A DNA stretch of 64,000 bases from Chloroflexota bacterium (GTDB lineage Bacteria > Chloroflexota > Anaerolineae > Aggregatilineales > Phototrophicaceae): positions 1 to 64,000 of the forward strand of contig JAPPFH010000049.1 of assembly GCA_028875185.1 (NCBI GenBank), in the 5' to 3' direction. Below the pieces are notes generated by a model, which ran no database searches, was not told where the DNA came from, and was given only the letters and a program-made list of their open reading frames with translations. This document shows positions 44,804 to 56,198 of the stretch, one piece after another. Made by a program: the position numbers and the translations under genes. Every line of letters begins with the position of its first letter. Within the stretch, counting starts at the first letter, position 1.

Positions 44804-44982
44804 CCTTGCTCGCTGGCGGAAGTGCCTACAGGCTCAATTATATCGGAGAACAAGTTCTTGTGTTAATATGACGCTGGCGACGATGGGTATGCGGCCGCCG
44901 CGCCGCTTAATGTCCGCGCCGACCCTGAGCGCAATCCGCGACCCGGATCGAGCCGACCCGCGAAAATAGTCGGGAGCATGAC

Positions 44983-45822
44983 TTGTATAAACGCGCAGAT
45001 TTCGAACGCGCAGCTGAGGTTGTCCTGTCGCATACCGCATCGCGGCCGACGATCGGTCTCGTATTGGGATCGGGCTTGGGCGCGTTGGTTGACGCGCTTG
45101 CTGACCGGGTAGTCATCCCCTACGAGAGGATCCCGGGCTGGCCTGTATCAACGGTGGAGGGGCATCACGGCAATCTGGTGATCGGCGAATTTGCCGGTCA
45201 GATTGTCGCCGCCCAACAAGGGCGCGCGCATTTCTACGAGGGTTACACAATGGCGGAAGTGACCTTTCCCATTCGTGTGATGAAAGCAATGGGCATTCAC
45301 AGCGTGCTCTTGACCAATGCGGCCGGCGGCGTGAACCGGCGCTATAACGTTGGCGACCTGATGCTGTTGGAAGACCACATTAATTTGCCCGGCATGACGG
45401 GCGCTAACCCGCTTATGGGGCCAAACGATGAAGCGCTCGGCCTACGTTTCCTCGGCATGGCGCAGACCTACGACCGGCGTCTGCGACAGCGCGCTCTGAA
45501 CGTAGCGCGCGACCACGACATACCCTTGCATAGCGGCGTCTATGTCGGCTTGTCCGGTCCCTTCTTTGAGACGCCGGCCGAAATCCGGATGATACGCGCC
45601 CTGGGCGGCGACGCCGTGGGCATGTCCACAGTCAACGAAGTGCTGGTGGCGCGCCACGCCGGCATGCGCGTCATGGCTTGTTCGGGCATAACCAATTGCG
45701 CAATCGATGCGGTGGACACCGAACTGGAAACCGATCACGAAGAGGTCTTGCAGGCCGGCGCGGTCATCGTGCCGCGCTTAACCACGATACTGAAAGGCCT
45801 GCTCAGCAATTTTCCAATATGA
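44983..45822 (+). CDS. punA: Purine nucleoside phosphorylase
   Basis: 279-residue trimeric-type PNP (inosine/guanosine phosphorolysis). GLVLGSGLGALVD (25-37), EGHHGNLVIGEFAG, LLTNAAGGVNRRYNVGDLMLLEDHIN and GPFFETPAEIRMIRALGGDAVGMSTVNEV are diagnostic. The start is TTG at 44983 with CGGGAG (44971-44976) upstream; there is no in-frame ATG or GTG nearby. It yields free hypoxanthine and guanine, the substrates of the deaminase/hydroxylase locus to its left. It overlaps the next gene by 4 bp. Confidence 0.96.
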   Translation: MYKRADFERAAEVVLSHTASRPTIGLVLGSGLGALVDALADRVVIPYERIPGWPVSTVEGHHGNLVIGEFAGQIVAAQQGRAHFYEGYTMAEVTFPIRVMKAMGIHSVLLTNAAGGVNRRYNVGDLMLLEDHINLPGMTGANPLMGPNDEALGLRFLGMAQTYDRRLRQRALNVARDHDIPLHSGVYVGLSGPFFETPAEIRMIRALGGDAVGMSTVNEVLVARHAGMRVMACSGITNCAIDAVDTELETDHEEVLQAGAVIVPRLTTILKGLLSNFPI

Positions 45823-46610
45823 CAGCCGTCATCGCGCTTATTGACCAGGTTGCAATCGGCATCTATTTTTTGATCGCTGCCGGCATCCTTATTGCGCTGA
45901 GGCGATACCTGCTGCATGGAGCAGAATATCGATCCACTTACTTTGAGTTGGAACGCGATCTTTCCCGTTATCGGCGAACGAATGCGGTTACCGCGATAAT
46001 TCTGTTTCTTGAACTGGCAGTGATTGTCGCCGGTGTGCAAGCGGTGATTGTGCCGGAGATTCTGCGAGATCGTCAGATTGAGGCGCTCGTCGCCGACGCT
46101 CGCCTGGATGACGGCGAATTCAGAACGCCAGTCCCGGCGCCCCCGGCTTCCGATCTCGGCATCGAACCGGTCGCCTTGCCGCGTTCAGCCGCGGCCGCCA
46201 ATCAGATCCAGGCAACGCCCGCGCCGACGCCGACGCCGGTCGGCACCATCATTCCATCCGACCCGGCGCAAGGCTGCGACAATCCCGAAGCGCAACTGCA
46301 TATACCCGGCAACGGCATGCGCGTCTTCCAGCCGATACCGGTCATCGGCACCGTTTTCACCGATCAATTTTCCTACGCTTCTATTGAGATCAACGGTCCC
46401 AGCACGCTCGGCAGCTTTCAGGTGATCGACGAACAGCATGTGGAGGTTCGCGAACGGGCGGAGTTTGGCCAGTTCGTGCCCGCGCCCTACGAAGCAGGCG
46501 AATACCAGTTTCGCCTGATGGTCTTTGACATCACCAACGCGCTGAGGGCGTCATGCCTGGTGCATATCTACATTTCTGATCCGCTGCCCACGCTAACGCC
46601 AGTCCGCTAA
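45819..46610 (+). CDS. Membrane protein with extracytoplasmic beta domain, function unknown
   Basis: 263 residues, ATG at 45819 overlapping the punA stop (ATGA). Two hydrophobic helices (about 8-28 and 55-78) flank a short charged loop. A Pro/Thr linker (ATPAPTPTPVG, about 131-141) then leads to a C-terminal domain with a single disulfide candidate (C153 region and C251 region) and a beta-rich pattern like an Ig- or carbohydrate-binding module. I cannot name it. The tight overlap with punA suggests cotranscription rather than shared function. Confidence 0.72.
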   Translation: MTAVIALIDQVAIGIYFLIAAGILIALRRYLLHGAEYRSTYFELERDLSRYRRTNAVTAIILFLELAVIVAGVQAVIVPEILRDRQIEALVADARLDDGEFRTPVPAPPASDLGIEPVALPRSAAAANQIQATPAPTPTPVGTIIPSDPAQGCDNPEAQLHIPGNGMRVFQPIPVIGTVFTDQFSYASIEINGPSTLGSFQVIDEQHVEVRERAEFGQFVPAPYEAGEYQFRLMVFDITNALRASCLVHIYISDPLPTLTPVR

Positions 46611-46650
46611 GCGCTGAAAGCAGCCAGCCAGTCGATGCCGAATCTGGCGC

Positions 46651-47823
46651 TCAGGATTGCAGATCACGCACTCTGCTGTTGACGCGGCGGCGCCAGCGGC
46701 GCGAGCGCGAACGCCACCTGGCGATTCGGTACTGAACGTGGCGGCGCTGGCGGTTTAGCAGCGATCCGTGCTGCTCGCTTGGCTTGGAAATACCCCAGCG
46801 AATAATCATCGAAGCCCAGGTCAAACCGCCGCCGAAGCCCACCAGAGCAATATGATCTTTGTCCTGTACCCGTTTCTGCTCGATCGCTTCGCAAAGGGCG
46901 ATGGGAATCGACGCGGCTGACGTGTTGCCGTAGCGCTCGACATTGCTCATGAACCTGTCTACATCAATGCCGAGCTTGCGCGCCGCCGCCTGCAGAATGC
47001 GAAGATTGGCTTGATGGGGGATTACAAGATCGATGTCGCTCACGCTGATTTCAGCGAGCCGGCATGCCTGCTCGACGCTTTCGCTGACCACTCGCGTGGC
47101 AAACTTGAAAACCTCGCCGCCAGCCATGGACATCTTGTAGAGCTTGCTGCCATTGGCGCCGGCGCGCGATTCGCTGGCGTCAATGCTGCCAACGCTCGGT
47201 ATCGCCAGCAGGTCGCCGCCAGAACCATCGGAACGCAGCACACTCGCCAGTACGCCGCCGGGCGATTCGCTCGCTTTTAGAACCACAGCGCCCGCGCCAT
47301 CGCCGAAAAGGATGCAGGTGCTGCGATCTTGCCAGTCCAGAATACGGCTCATCGTTTCGGCGCCGATGACCAAGGCGGCGTCGATCGACCCGACTCGGAT
47401 GGAATCCGACGCCATATTCAAGGCATAGACAAATCCGGAGCAAGCCGCGCTCAAATCAAAGGCGCCGGCATCGTGGGCATTCAGCCAATCCTGCACCAAG
47501 CTGGCGGTGCTGGGAAAAATATTCTCCGCCGTGGATGTGGCGACGACGATGAGATCGAGATCGGTCGGCAGAATATCCGCCACTTCCAGCGCCTGCTGCG
47601 CCGCGCGATAAGCCAAAGTCGCCGTCGATTCGCCTTCGTTGGCGATAAAGCGCTGCCGAATGCCAGTGCGAGCGTAGATCCACTCATCGTTGGTTTCAAC
47701 AAAGGCGGACAACTCAGCGTTGGTCATCGCTGTTTCTGGCACCGCCATGCCCCAGCCGATGACATGCGCATGTCGCACAGCCGCCACAGGATTGGCTCTG
47801 CCGCTATTATCTGAACTCGCCAT
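46651..47823 (-). CDS. fabH: 3-oxoacyl-ACP synthase III (KASIII) with Arg-rich tail
   Basis: About 390 residues from the ATG at 47823; an upstream in-frame start at 47844 would lengthen the overlap with fabF. The catalytic triad is visible: Cys128 in DLSAACSGF, His in VIPHQANLRI and Asn in ERYGNTSAAS. It condenses an acyl-CoA with malonyl-ACP to start fatty acid synthesis. Typical FabH ends shortly after LTWASMIIRWG. Here about 45 extra residues follow, strongly Arg-rich (RRHVQYRIARWRSRSRRWRR). The tail may be a read-through past a lost stop or a genuine RNA/membrane contact. It overlaps fabF by 17 bp. Confidence 0.93.
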   Translation of the reverse strand: MASSDNSGRANPVAAVRHAHVIGWGMAVPETAMTNAELSAFVETNDEWIYARTGIRQRFIANEGESTATLAYRAAQQALEVADILPTDLDLIVVATSTAENIFPSTASLVQDWLNAHDAGAFDLSAACSGFVYALNMASDSIRVGSIDAALVIGAETMSRILDWQDRSTCILFGDGAGAVVLKASESPGGVLASVLRSDGSGGDLLAIPSVGSIDASESRAGANGSKLYKMSMAGGEVFKFATRVVSESVEQACRLAEISVSDIDLVIPHQANLRILQAAARKLGIDVDRFMSNVERYGNTSAASIPIALCEAIEQKRVQDKDHIALVGFGGGLTWASMIIRWGISKPSEQHGSLLNRQRRHVQYRIARWRSRSRRWRRRVNSRVRDLQS

Positions 47824-49063
47824 TTTTCCGATATTCACCCACAATGATTACAGCATTATGCCCGCCAAAGCCAAAGGCATTTGACATCGCATGGCGGACC
47901 TGATGACTGCAGCCCGCGTTCGGTACATAATTCAGATCGCAAGTGGGGTCCGCTACGTCCAAATGGATAGTCGGCGGGATGAAATTCTCGCGGATCGCCA
48001 TGATGGAAAAGATCGCTTCGATCGCGGCGCCGCCGCCAAGCAGATGCCCCGTCATCGACTTCGTCGAACTGACGGGAATATTGTATACTGTTTCCCCGAG
48101 CGCGCGTTTGAGCGCGTTGGTTTCCGCGGTGTCGTTCAAAGGCGTGCTCGTCCCATGGGCATTGATATAGTCGATTTCGTCCGCCGAAAGCGCGGCGTCT
48201 CGCAGCGCGAATTCGACCGCTTTCGCCGCGCCTTCGCCCGTCTCCATCGGCGCGGTGATGTGATAGGCATCCGAAGTATGCCCGTAACCCAACAGCTCGC
48301 CGTAGACTTTGGCGCCGCGCTCTAGCGCGTAATCCAGCGCTTCCAATACCAGAACGCCCGCGCCTTCGCCGGGTACAAAGCCGTCCCGCTTAAGGTCAAA
48401 AGGGCGTGAGGCCGTCTCGGGATCGTCGTTGCGGCTGAGGGCGGTCATATTATTGAAGCCAGCCACGCATAGCGGCACAATTGCCGCTTCCGACGCGCCC
48501 GCCACCATCGCTTTCGCATCCCCTCGGCGGATGATATGCATCGCCTCGCCAATCGCATTATTGCCGGAAGCGCAGGCGGTGACGATGCAGTGGTTCGGTC
48601 CGCGGAGGTTGTAATTCAGCGACACCATGCCGGAACAGCTGTCGCTCAGAATCTTTGGGATTGCCATCGGCTTGATGCCCCGGTGCCCGCGTTTATCGAT
48701 GCCTTGCTGCGATTCGACAAAAGAATTTATTCCGCCGACGCCGGAACCAATGATGCAGCCGACCTCGTACATATTATCCTTCGTCACCGTCAAACCGCTG
48801 TCTTCGATCGCTTGGCGGCTGGCTTCCAGCGCAAATTGGGCGACGCGGTCCATTCGCCGCGCGTCTTTCCTTCCGAAAAGCGCGCCCGGGTCAAATTCCT
48901 TGACCTCGCCAGCCAGCTGATTCTGCGTTAATTGACGATCGTATCGGGTGATAAAACCGATGCCATTCATCCCGGCAGCGGTGTTCGCCCAAGCCTCAGT
49001 GACGTTGTTGCCAGTCGGGCAGACGATGCCCATGCCCGTGATGACGACTCTCTTCTTGTCCAA
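47807..49063 (-). CDS. fabF: 3-oxoacyl-ACP synthase II (KASII)
   Basis: 418 residues. It starts KRVVITGMGIVCPTGN. The nucleophile is in VTACASGNNAIG, and the His/His pair lies in INAHGTSTPLNDTAE and SSTKSMTGHLLGGGAAIEA. The GFGGHNAVII ending is standard. It elongates acyl-ACP chains in fatty acid synthesis. It starts with ATG at 49063 and is immediately upstream of fabH on the same strand; no acpP, fabD or fabG is present in the window. Confidence 0.97.
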   Translation of the reverse strand: MDKKRVVITGMGIVCPTGNNVTEAWANTAAGMNGIGFITRYDRQLTQNQLAGEVKEFDPGALFGRKDARRMDRVAQFALEASRQAIEDSGLTVTKDNMYEVGCIIGSGVGGINSFVESQQGIDKRGHRGIKPMAIPKILSDSCSGMVSLNYNLRGPNHCIVTACASGNNAIGEAMHIIRRGDAKAMVAGASEAAIVPLCVAGFNNMTALSRNDDPETASRPFDLKRDGFVPGEGAGVLVLEALDYALERGAKVYGELLGYGHTSDAYHITAPMETGEGAAKAVEFALRDAALSADEIDYINAHGTSTPLNDTAETNALKRALGETVYNIPVSSTKSMTGHLLGGGAAIEAIFSIMAIRENFIPPTIHLDVADPTCDLNYVPNAGCSHQVRHAMSNAFGFGGHNAVIIVGEYRKNGEFR

Positions 49064-49237
49064 TCAGCCCTCCCAGATTCTGGGCGAAGCGGCGCCGCTC
49101 TCCACTCATTGTAACACTGCGCGCGCCTTTCCGTTGCTTTACAGTCGTGGCAATGCCCCCTATAATATGCTCTTCATTGTCTCAGCAATGAAACTTGGGA
49201 GCAGGGGCAAATTACCCTGTGAATAGATAAATGGTCG

Positions 49238-50197
49238 ATGATCCTGATAACCGGAGCGACTGGTCTTGTAGGGCGTCATCTGACGCGCCGGCTGATGCGC
49301 GAATCCGTCCCGACGCGCGCGCTGTTGCCGGAAAGGCGCATGCGGCGCCTGCCCTGGGACACGGCTGCTCAACATGCGCCTGAGATCTTCGCCGGCGATG
49401 TTGCCGATGAAGAAGCCTTGTACCGCGCGGTGACCGGCTGCCACGCCGTTATCCACCTGGAAAGCGCGCAATGGTGGGGCCGCCGCCGTGATCTTGAGCA
49501 AGTCGAACTGGCCGGCGCCCGAGCGCTGGCGGCAGTTGCGCGATCGGCGCGCGTCGGGCGCATCATCACGCTCAGCCACTTGGGCGCCTCGCCTTCATCC
49601 GCCTACACCCTGCATCGGGTCAAGGGAGAAGTCGAAGACCTTCTGCGCAACAGCGGCGTCGCCTATACTGTCATCCGCAGCGGCATCATCTTCGCGCCGG
49701 ATGACGCCTTTGTCAACCATATTGCCAGCATGCTTCTGGTCAGCCCCGGGATATTTCTTCTACCCGGGCATGGCGAGGTTGTACTGCATCCCATGTATAT
49801 TGACGACCTCGTGGAAGCCATATATCGTAGCTTGGATCGTATTCGACTGGTCGATTCGACGGTCGAAATAGGCGGACCTGAATATATGTCGCTGCGGGAC
49901 CTGATTCTAACAGTCATGCGCGTCACCGGGATGCGGCGCCTCGTCATCCGCGTGCCGCCCTACCTGCTGCGCTGGATAACGGCAGTGTACAGCCGCATTT
50001 TGCCGCGGTCGCTCATGACCGCGCAGTGGCTGGATATTCTGGCGGCCAACCGCACCGCGCCCCTGGGCAACACCTATGATCATTTCGGTTTCCAACCGCG
50101 TCGATTTGAATCATCGCTGCTAGGCTATCTGCCGCAGCGCGCGCGCTTCCTCGGCTTGCTGCGAGATTCTTTCCGGCGGCGGCCGCGCCCGGTATGA
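49238..50197 (+). CDS. NmrA-like/atypical SDR NAD(P)-binding protein
   Basis: 319 residues. The Rossmann start ILITGATGLVGRHLTRRLM (2-20) is followed by FAGDVADEEALYRAVTGCHAVIHL. The usual SDR YxxxK is absent; SAYTLHRVKGEVEDLLRNSGVAYTVIRSG is the atypical version of NmrA/complex-I-assembly (NDUFA9-like) proteins. VPPYLLRWITAVYSRIL near the end is amphipathic and could contact membrane. The role may be quinone- or NADH-dehydrogenase-related, but no supporting neighbour exists. Confidence 0.8.
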   Translation: MILITGATGLVGRHLTRRLMRESVPTRALLPERRMRRLPWDTAAQHAPEIFAGDVADEEALYRAVTGCHAVIHLESAQWWGRRRDLEQVELAGARALAAVARSARVGRIITLSHLGASPSSAYTLHRVKGEVEDLLRNSGVAYTVIRSGIIFAPDDAFVNHIASMLLVSPGIFLLPGHGEVVLHPMYIDDLVEAIYRSLDRIRLVDSTVEIGGPEYMSLRDLILTVMRVTGMRRLVIRVPPYLLRWITAVYSRILPRSLMTAQWLDILAANRTAPLGNTYDHFGFQPRRFESSLLGYLPQRARFLGLLRDSFRRRPRPV

Positions 50198-50216
50198 CCG
50201 GCTGGATTGGCTTCCG

Positions 50217-51098
50217 ATGGAAATAGTAATCAGGCGTCTACTGCGCGCGGCTGAACACGATCGAGCGGTCGAGCTGCAGAAATCATATTGGGGCGAGGAC
50301 GCCAACCATTTGGCGCCGCGCCACATGCTCCACTCAATTGCGCATTACGGCGGGCATGTGCTTGGCGCATTTGACGGCGACCAACTGGTCGGCCTGGTAA
50401 TGGGATTCATCGGGACCGATATCGATGTGGACGCGCCCGACGCCAGGCCCGCGATGGCGAATCTCTTGATCATGTCGAAACGAATGGTGGTCCTGCCTGC
50501 TTACCGCGGCCGGAACATCGGCTTCCGACTCAAACTGGCGCAACGCGATCTTGCCATTAAGCAGGCGATTCGCCTGGTGACCTGGTCCGTCGATCCGCTC
50601 CTTGCGCCAAATGCGCATCTCAATATCCGCAAACTCGGCGGCGTGATTCAGCGTTACGCGGTCAACTATTTTGAACTGGAGGAGGCCGCCAGCTTACGAG
50701 CCGACCGGCTTGTCGTTGAGTGGTGGGTGACGCAGCGGCGGGTAAGCGAGCGGGCGCAGGGCCGCGGCGGGGCGCTGTCCCTGCAGCAGTATTTTGATGT
50801 GAATACGCCAATTGTCAATCGAGCGCTTCCCACGCATGAATGGCTGCGGCCAGGGCGCGTTACTGATGTACCCGCTTCGACTTTCGCCCTGATCGAAATC
50901 CCGGGCCGCTTCCGCGAGCTCGAAGCAGCCGATCGCGGCTTGGCTGAAGAATGGCGCTTTCAAATCCGCGATGTTTTTCCGCAGCTATTTGCGGCCGGTT
51001 ATATTGTCACAGATTTTGTCAGCGGCGAATTTGAAAACAGGCGGCGCAGCTTCTACTTGCTCAGCCGCCACTTTGACGAAGACGAGCGAAGGAATTAA
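50217..51098 (+). CDS. GNAT-fold acetyltransferase-like protein
   Basis: 293 residues. The N-terminal ~150 form a GNAT domain: IRRLLRAAEHDRAVELQKSYWG, VLGAFDGDQLVGLVMGF, and a VLPAYRGRNIGFRLKLAQR acetyl-CoA-binding segment. The C-terminal half (YFELEEAASLRADRLVVEWWV, then FALIEIPGRFRELEAAD) resembles the group of predicted acetyltransferases in COG3375. The substrate is not known. It starts with ATG at 50217, 20 bp after the NmrA-like gene, and is followed 10 bp later by proC. Confidence 0.78.
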   Translation: MEIVIRRLLRAAEHDRAVELQKSYWGEDANHLAPRHMLHSIAHYGGHVLGAFDGDQLVGLVMGFIGTDIDVDAPDARPAMANLLIMSKRMVVLPAYRGRNIGFRLKLAQRDLAIKQAIRLVTWSVDPLLAPNAHLNIRKLGGVIQRYAVNYFELEEAASLRADRLVVEWWVTQRRVSERAQGRGGALSLQQYFDVNTPIVNRALPTHEWLRPGRVTDVPASTFALIEIPGRFRELEAADRGLAEEWRFQIRDVFPQLFAAGYIVTDFVSGEFENRRRSFYLLSRHFDEDERRN

Positions 51099-51107
51099 GG
51101 TGCAGGC

Positions 51108-51932
51108 ATGGCGTTCAATGGTGAAATGACGGCGGTTATCGGCGCGGGCGTTATGGGCGAGGCGATGATCAAGGGCTTGCTGAAACAGCGATTGCTGGCG
51201 CCGGAAAACATCGTCGCTTCAGATCCGCGCGCGGATCACTTGGAAGCGCTGCGCGGGCGCTACGGCATTGAGGCAACAAGGGACAATGCCTCAGCAGCGC
51301 GCGCCGCCGATGTACTGGTGTTGGCGGTGAAGCCTCAAGTCATGGACGCGGTTCTGCCGGAATTGCGCGGGCAAGTAGACGGCGTTCGTCTTATCCTAAG
51401 CATTGTGGCGGGCGTAACAATAAAAACGATTTCGGACAACCTGCTGAATGTGCGCGTCGTCCGCTCGATGCCCAATACACCAGGACAGATCGGGAACGGG
51501 ATCACCGTCTGGACCGCTTCCCCCGAGGTTGGCGCTGAAGAGCGAGCGCAAGCCGAAGCCTTGCTAGGCGCGATGGGCGAGCATATCTACGCCAGCGATG
51601 AGCGCTTTCTCGATATGGCAACCGCGCTTAGCGGCTCGGGACCGGCTTACGTATTCATGTTCATGGAGGCGCTGGTTGATGCTGGCGTTCACATGGGTTT
51701 TGCCCGGCGCGACGCCGAACAACTGGTGACCCAGACCTTGCTTGGTTCCGTTCTATATGCGCGGCAATCTGGCTTGCACCCGGCCCAGCTTCGCAACCAG
51801 GTGACCAGCCCCGGCGGCACCACGGCGGCGGCGCTGCACGAAATGGAGAAAGGCGGCTTGCGCACCGTGCTGTCGGAAGGTGTCTGGGCGGCTTATCGAC
51901 GGTCGCAGGCTTTGGGTTCGCAGCCCGATTAG
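51108..51932 (+). CDS. proC: Pyrroline-5-carboxylate reductase
   Basis: 274 residues. VIGAGVMGEAMIKGLL (10-25) is the NAD(P) motif, and VVRSMPNTPGQIGNGIT and ALSGSGPAYVFMFMEALVDAGVHMG are the P5CR signature segments. The QVTSPGGTTAAALHEME block closes the active site. It reduces pyrroline-5-carboxylate to proline. It starts with ATG at 51108, in the operon with the GNAT and NmrA-like genes. The atp promoter region follows. Confidence 0.96.
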   Translation: MAFNGEMTAVIGAGVMGEAMIKGLLKQRLLAPENIVASDPRADHLEALRGRYGIEATRDNASAARAADVLVLAVKPQVMDAVLPELRGQVDGVRLILSIVAGVTIKTISDNLLNVRVVRSMPNTPGQIGNGITVWTASPEVGAEERAQAEALLGAMGEHIYASDERFLDMATALSGSGPAYVFMFMEALVDAGVHMGFARRDAEQLVTQTLLGSVLYARQSGLHPAQLRNQVTSPGGTTAAALHEMEKGGLRTVLSEGVWAAYRRSQALGSQPD

Positions 51933-51991
51933 CGGCGGCGAGATAATGTGATTAGGTGGTTGCCGAGAGTAATGTTTCAACAGAATTCCGA

Positions 51992-52009
51992 TTGTGAAAA
52001 TATGGACAA
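51992..52009. promoter_or_regulatory. Candidate Rex operator over the atpA promoter
   Basis: TTGTGAAAATATGGACAA matches the Rex consensus TTGTGAAnnnnTTCACAA at 12 of 14 defined positions. It also matches the site upstream of rex (58488-58505) at 14 of 18. It covers the -35 hexamer at 52003-52008, so bound Rex would block transcription. Confidence 0.45.
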
Positions 52010-52031
52010 GCGCCTAGCTTTAGGCTAAAAT
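52003..52031 (+). promoter_or_regulatory. Promoter of the atpAGDC operon
   Basis: TGGACA (52003-52008) and TAAAAT (52026-52031) are spaced 17 bp apart. The leader to atpA would be about 135 nt. A short dyad, GCCTA/TAGGC, falls in the spacer. The 240-bp gap holds no gene. Confidence 0.55.
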
Positions 52032-52174
52032 GACGTAGAGTGTAGTCGGCGCCGTGTAATTGATAGTACCGACCTACGAGGCGCGCGGATTTTTAAGTGT
52101 GAATTCCGGCTGGGCGCGGGATAGCGCCAGTCTTATGCACGCGGAAGGCAGAGTGTAAGTCAAGGAGCCTGCGA

Positions 52175-53680
52175 ATGGCAGACAATATCTACGATTCGAT
52201 TCTGGAACAAATCCAAGACATTGAGCTCGGGGCGCTCGAATCCGTCGAGGTTGGCTACGTCGAAGAGGTCGGCGACGGCATCGCCCGCATCTCCGGCTTG
52301 GATAACGTGCGCTACAACGAGCTGGTGCAATTCGAGAATGGCATCGCCGGCATCGCGTTCAACCTGGAGAAAGACAATGTCGGCGTCATCATTATGGGCG
52401 CCTACGATGATATCCAGGAAGGCGATTCGGTAAGCGCGCTCGGGCGCATCGCCTCGGTGCCGGTCGGCAAGGGGCTGGTTGGTCGCGTCGTGAACGCCTT
52501 GGGCGAGCCAATTGACGGCCGCGGACCGGTGCAATTCGACGAGTATTACAACATTGAGCGCATCGCCCCGGGCGTGATGGAACGGCGCAGCGTTGACCGC
52601 CCGGTGCAGACCGGCATTCTCGCGATCGACACCATGATCCCGATCGGCCGCGGGCAGCGCGAGTTGATCATCGGCGACCGTCAAACCGGCAAGACTGCGC
52701 TAGCCCTGGACACCATCGTCAATCAGCAGGGCGAAGACATGTACTGCATTTATGTCGCCATCGGCAAGCGGCGCGGCGAGGTGGCGCGCATCCGCGAAAC
52801 TTTGGAGCGCGAAGGCGCGATGGAGTACACCACGCTTGTGGTCGCCTCAGCCTCCGACGCGGCGGCGCTGCAATATCTTTCGCCTTATTCCGGCTGCGCC
52901 ATCGGCGAGTGGTTCATGGAAAATGGCATGGACGCGCTCGTTATTTATGACGACCTCTCCAAACACGCCAACGCCTATCGCCAGGTATCGCTGCTTATGC
53001 GCCGGCCGCCCGGACGCGAGGCTTTCCCGGGCGATGTCTTCTATCTTCATAGTCGCTTGTTGGAGCGTGCCGCACAATTGAGCGATGAGCGTGGCGGCGG
53101 CAGCCTCACCGCGCTTCCGGTCATCGAAACGCTGCTAGGTGATGTCTCGGCTTTCATCCCCACCAATGTCATCTCGATCACTGATGGTCAGATTTATCTT
53201 GAATCGGAGCTATTCAACGCTGGTTTGCGCCCGGCGCTCAACACCGGCATTAGCGTCAGCCGCGTTGGCAGCGCCGCTCAAACGCGCGCAATGAAGGATG
53301 TCGCCGGCGGTCTTAAGCTGCAGATGGCCCAATTCCGCGACCTGGCGGCATTTGCCCAATTCGGCTCCAACCTGGACAAGGCGACGCAGCAGCAGCTCGA
53401 TCGCGGCTTGCGCTTGACCGAGCTCTTCAAGCAGGTGCAATACCAGACACTGTCGCTGGAGGATCAGGTGGCGCTGACCTACGCCGGCGCCAGCGGGCTG
53501 ACCGACGAAGTGCCAGTCGAGCAAATGCTGAATTGGAAAGAAGAATTCTTGCGCTCCTTCCGCACGCAATTCTCCGATACCGGCGAATTCATCCGCGAGA
53601 ATCGCAATGAACGCGCCGAGGACGAGATTCAGCAGAAGCTGAATACCGCCATCGCGACCTTTAACGAGGCTTGGTCCTAG
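52175..53680 (+). CDS. atpA: F1F0-ATP synthase subunit alpha
   Basis: 501 residues. The non-catalytic nucleotide site has [18 protein letters not shown] (about 169-186). The arginine-finger region [16 protein letters not shown] is present. Length and order are normal. The start ATG at 52175 has AAGGAG upstream. It is the first gene of a four-gene F1 operon; atpB, atpE, atpF and atpH, which usually precede it, are not in this window, and proC is the immediate upstream gene. Candidate regulation by Rex at the promoter. Confidence 0.98.
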   Translation: MADNIYDSILEQIQDIELGALESVEVGYVEEVGDGIARISGLDNVRYNELVQFENGIAGIAFNLEKDNVGVIIMGAYDDIQEGDSVSALGRIASVPVGKGLVGRVVNALGEPIDGRGPVQFDEYYNIERIAPGVMERRSVDRPVQTGILAIDTMIPIGRGQRELIIGDRQTGKTALALDTIVNQQGEDMYCIYVAIGKRRGEVARIRETLEREGAMEYTTLVVASASDAAALQYLSPYSGCAIGEWFMENGMDALVIYDDLSKHANAYRQVSLLMRRPPGREAFPGDVFYLHSRLLERAAQLSDERGGGSLTALPVIETLLGDVSAFIPTNVISITDGQIYLESELFNAGLRPALNTGISVSRVGSAAQTRAMKDVAGGLKLQMAQFRDLAAFAQFGSNLDKATQQQLDRGLRLTELFKQVQYQTLSLEDQVALTYAGASGLTDEVPVEQMLNWKEEFLRSFRTQFSDTGEFIRENRNERAEDEIQQKLNTAIATFNEAWS

Positions 53681-53712
53681 TGTCGCGGCCCGCTTCAGAA
53701 AGGAGACGCTAG

Positions 53713-54681
53713 ATGCCAACGCTTCGCGAAGTTAAGAATCGCATTCGCAGCGTCAAGAACATCGCCCAAATTACGCGGGCGCTGGAAGCGGTATCAGCTT
53801 CGCGCGTCCGCCGGGCGCAGGCGCGCGTTCTCGCCAGCCGGATCTATGCCGAGAAAGCCTGGGAGATCCTGGTCAATGTACAGGCTGCCAGCAAGAACCT
53901 GCCGCTGCATCCCCTGCTGACCGAGCGTGAAGAGATCAATCGCGTGATGGTCGTCGTCATCAGCTCCGATCGCGGTCTTGCCGGCGCCTACAACACCAAC
54001 ATTTTGCGGGTTGCGCAGCGCTTTGAGACGCGGCTGGGCAAGCCAGTCGATTATGTCACTGTCGGGCGCAAAGGGCGCGATTCGCTGGCGCGGCTTGGCG
54101 CCAATATCGTGGCGTCGTTCACCGACATGTCTGCGGAACCAAAAGTATCGGAAATTACGCCGATAGCGCGTATCGCAATGGACGCCTACCTTGGTGGCGA
54201 AGTCGACGAGGTGCTTATCGCTTACACCGACTTCATCAACATGTTGGCGCAGCGTCCGGCGGTCTTGGGTTGGCTTCCGCTGACGACGCATACAGTCGCC
54301 AGACAGGTCGCCGCCGAATACGTCAAGGATGTGGCGACGGTCAGCGGCGGCACGCAGAATTACGAATATGAACCGAGCGCGACTGCCGTCGTAGACGAGA
54401 TTGTGCCGCGCTTCACCGAATTGCAGCTCTACCAGGCGCTGCTCGAAGCGCAGGCGAGCGAGCACGCGGCGCGGATGGCGGCGATGAAAAATGCGACCGA
54501 TAACGCGACGCAGCTCACAGCCGATTTGACCTTGCAATACAACAAGGCGCGGCAGGCGGAGATCACCGCCGAAATCCTTGATATCGTTGGTGGCGCCAAC
54601 GCTTTGCAGCAGGCGATTGACAAGACCGCCGCCGATATCCTCGACGGAAACGAAATGCGAGAGCAATTGTTGGACGCCTGA
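53713..54681 (+). CDS. atpG: F1F0-ATP synthase subunit gamma
   Basis: 322 residues, somewhat longer than the usual 285-300. The N-terminal MPTLREVKNRIRSVKNIAQITRALEAVSASRVRRAQ and the C-terminal LTLQYNKARQAEITAEILDIVGGANAL helices form the central stalk coiled coil. VVISSDRGLAGAYNTN is the conserved globular-domain motif. The rotor transmits torque to the alpha3beta3 ring. RBS GAAAGGAG lies 8 bases before the ATG; the gene starts 32 bp after atpA. Confidence 0.97.
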   Translation: MPTLREVKNRIRSVKNIAQITRALEAVSASRVRRAQARVLASRIYAEKAWEILVNVQAASKNLPLHPLLTEREEINRVMVVVISSDRGLAGAYNTNILRVAQRFETRLGKPVDYVTVGRKGRDSLARLGANIVASFTDMSAEPKVSEITPIARIAMDAYLGGEVDEVLIAYTDFINMLAQRPAVLGWLPLTTHTVARQVAAEYVKDVATVSGGTQNYEYEPSATAVVDEIVPRFTELQLYQALLEAQASEHAARMAAMKNATDNATQLTADLTLQYNKARQAEITAEILDIVGGANALQQAIDKTAADILDGNEMREQLLDA

Positions 54682-54782
54682 ACCGCGCGGCGCGATCCAA
54701 TGTGAATGCTGGCAGGTTGCGCGCGCAAGTCGAAATTAATGCAGGCAGGTCGCCCACGCAAGACGAATTCTAAGGAGCATAG

Positions 54783-56189
<1,407 letters not shown>

Positions 56190-56198
56190 GAGGCGCCC

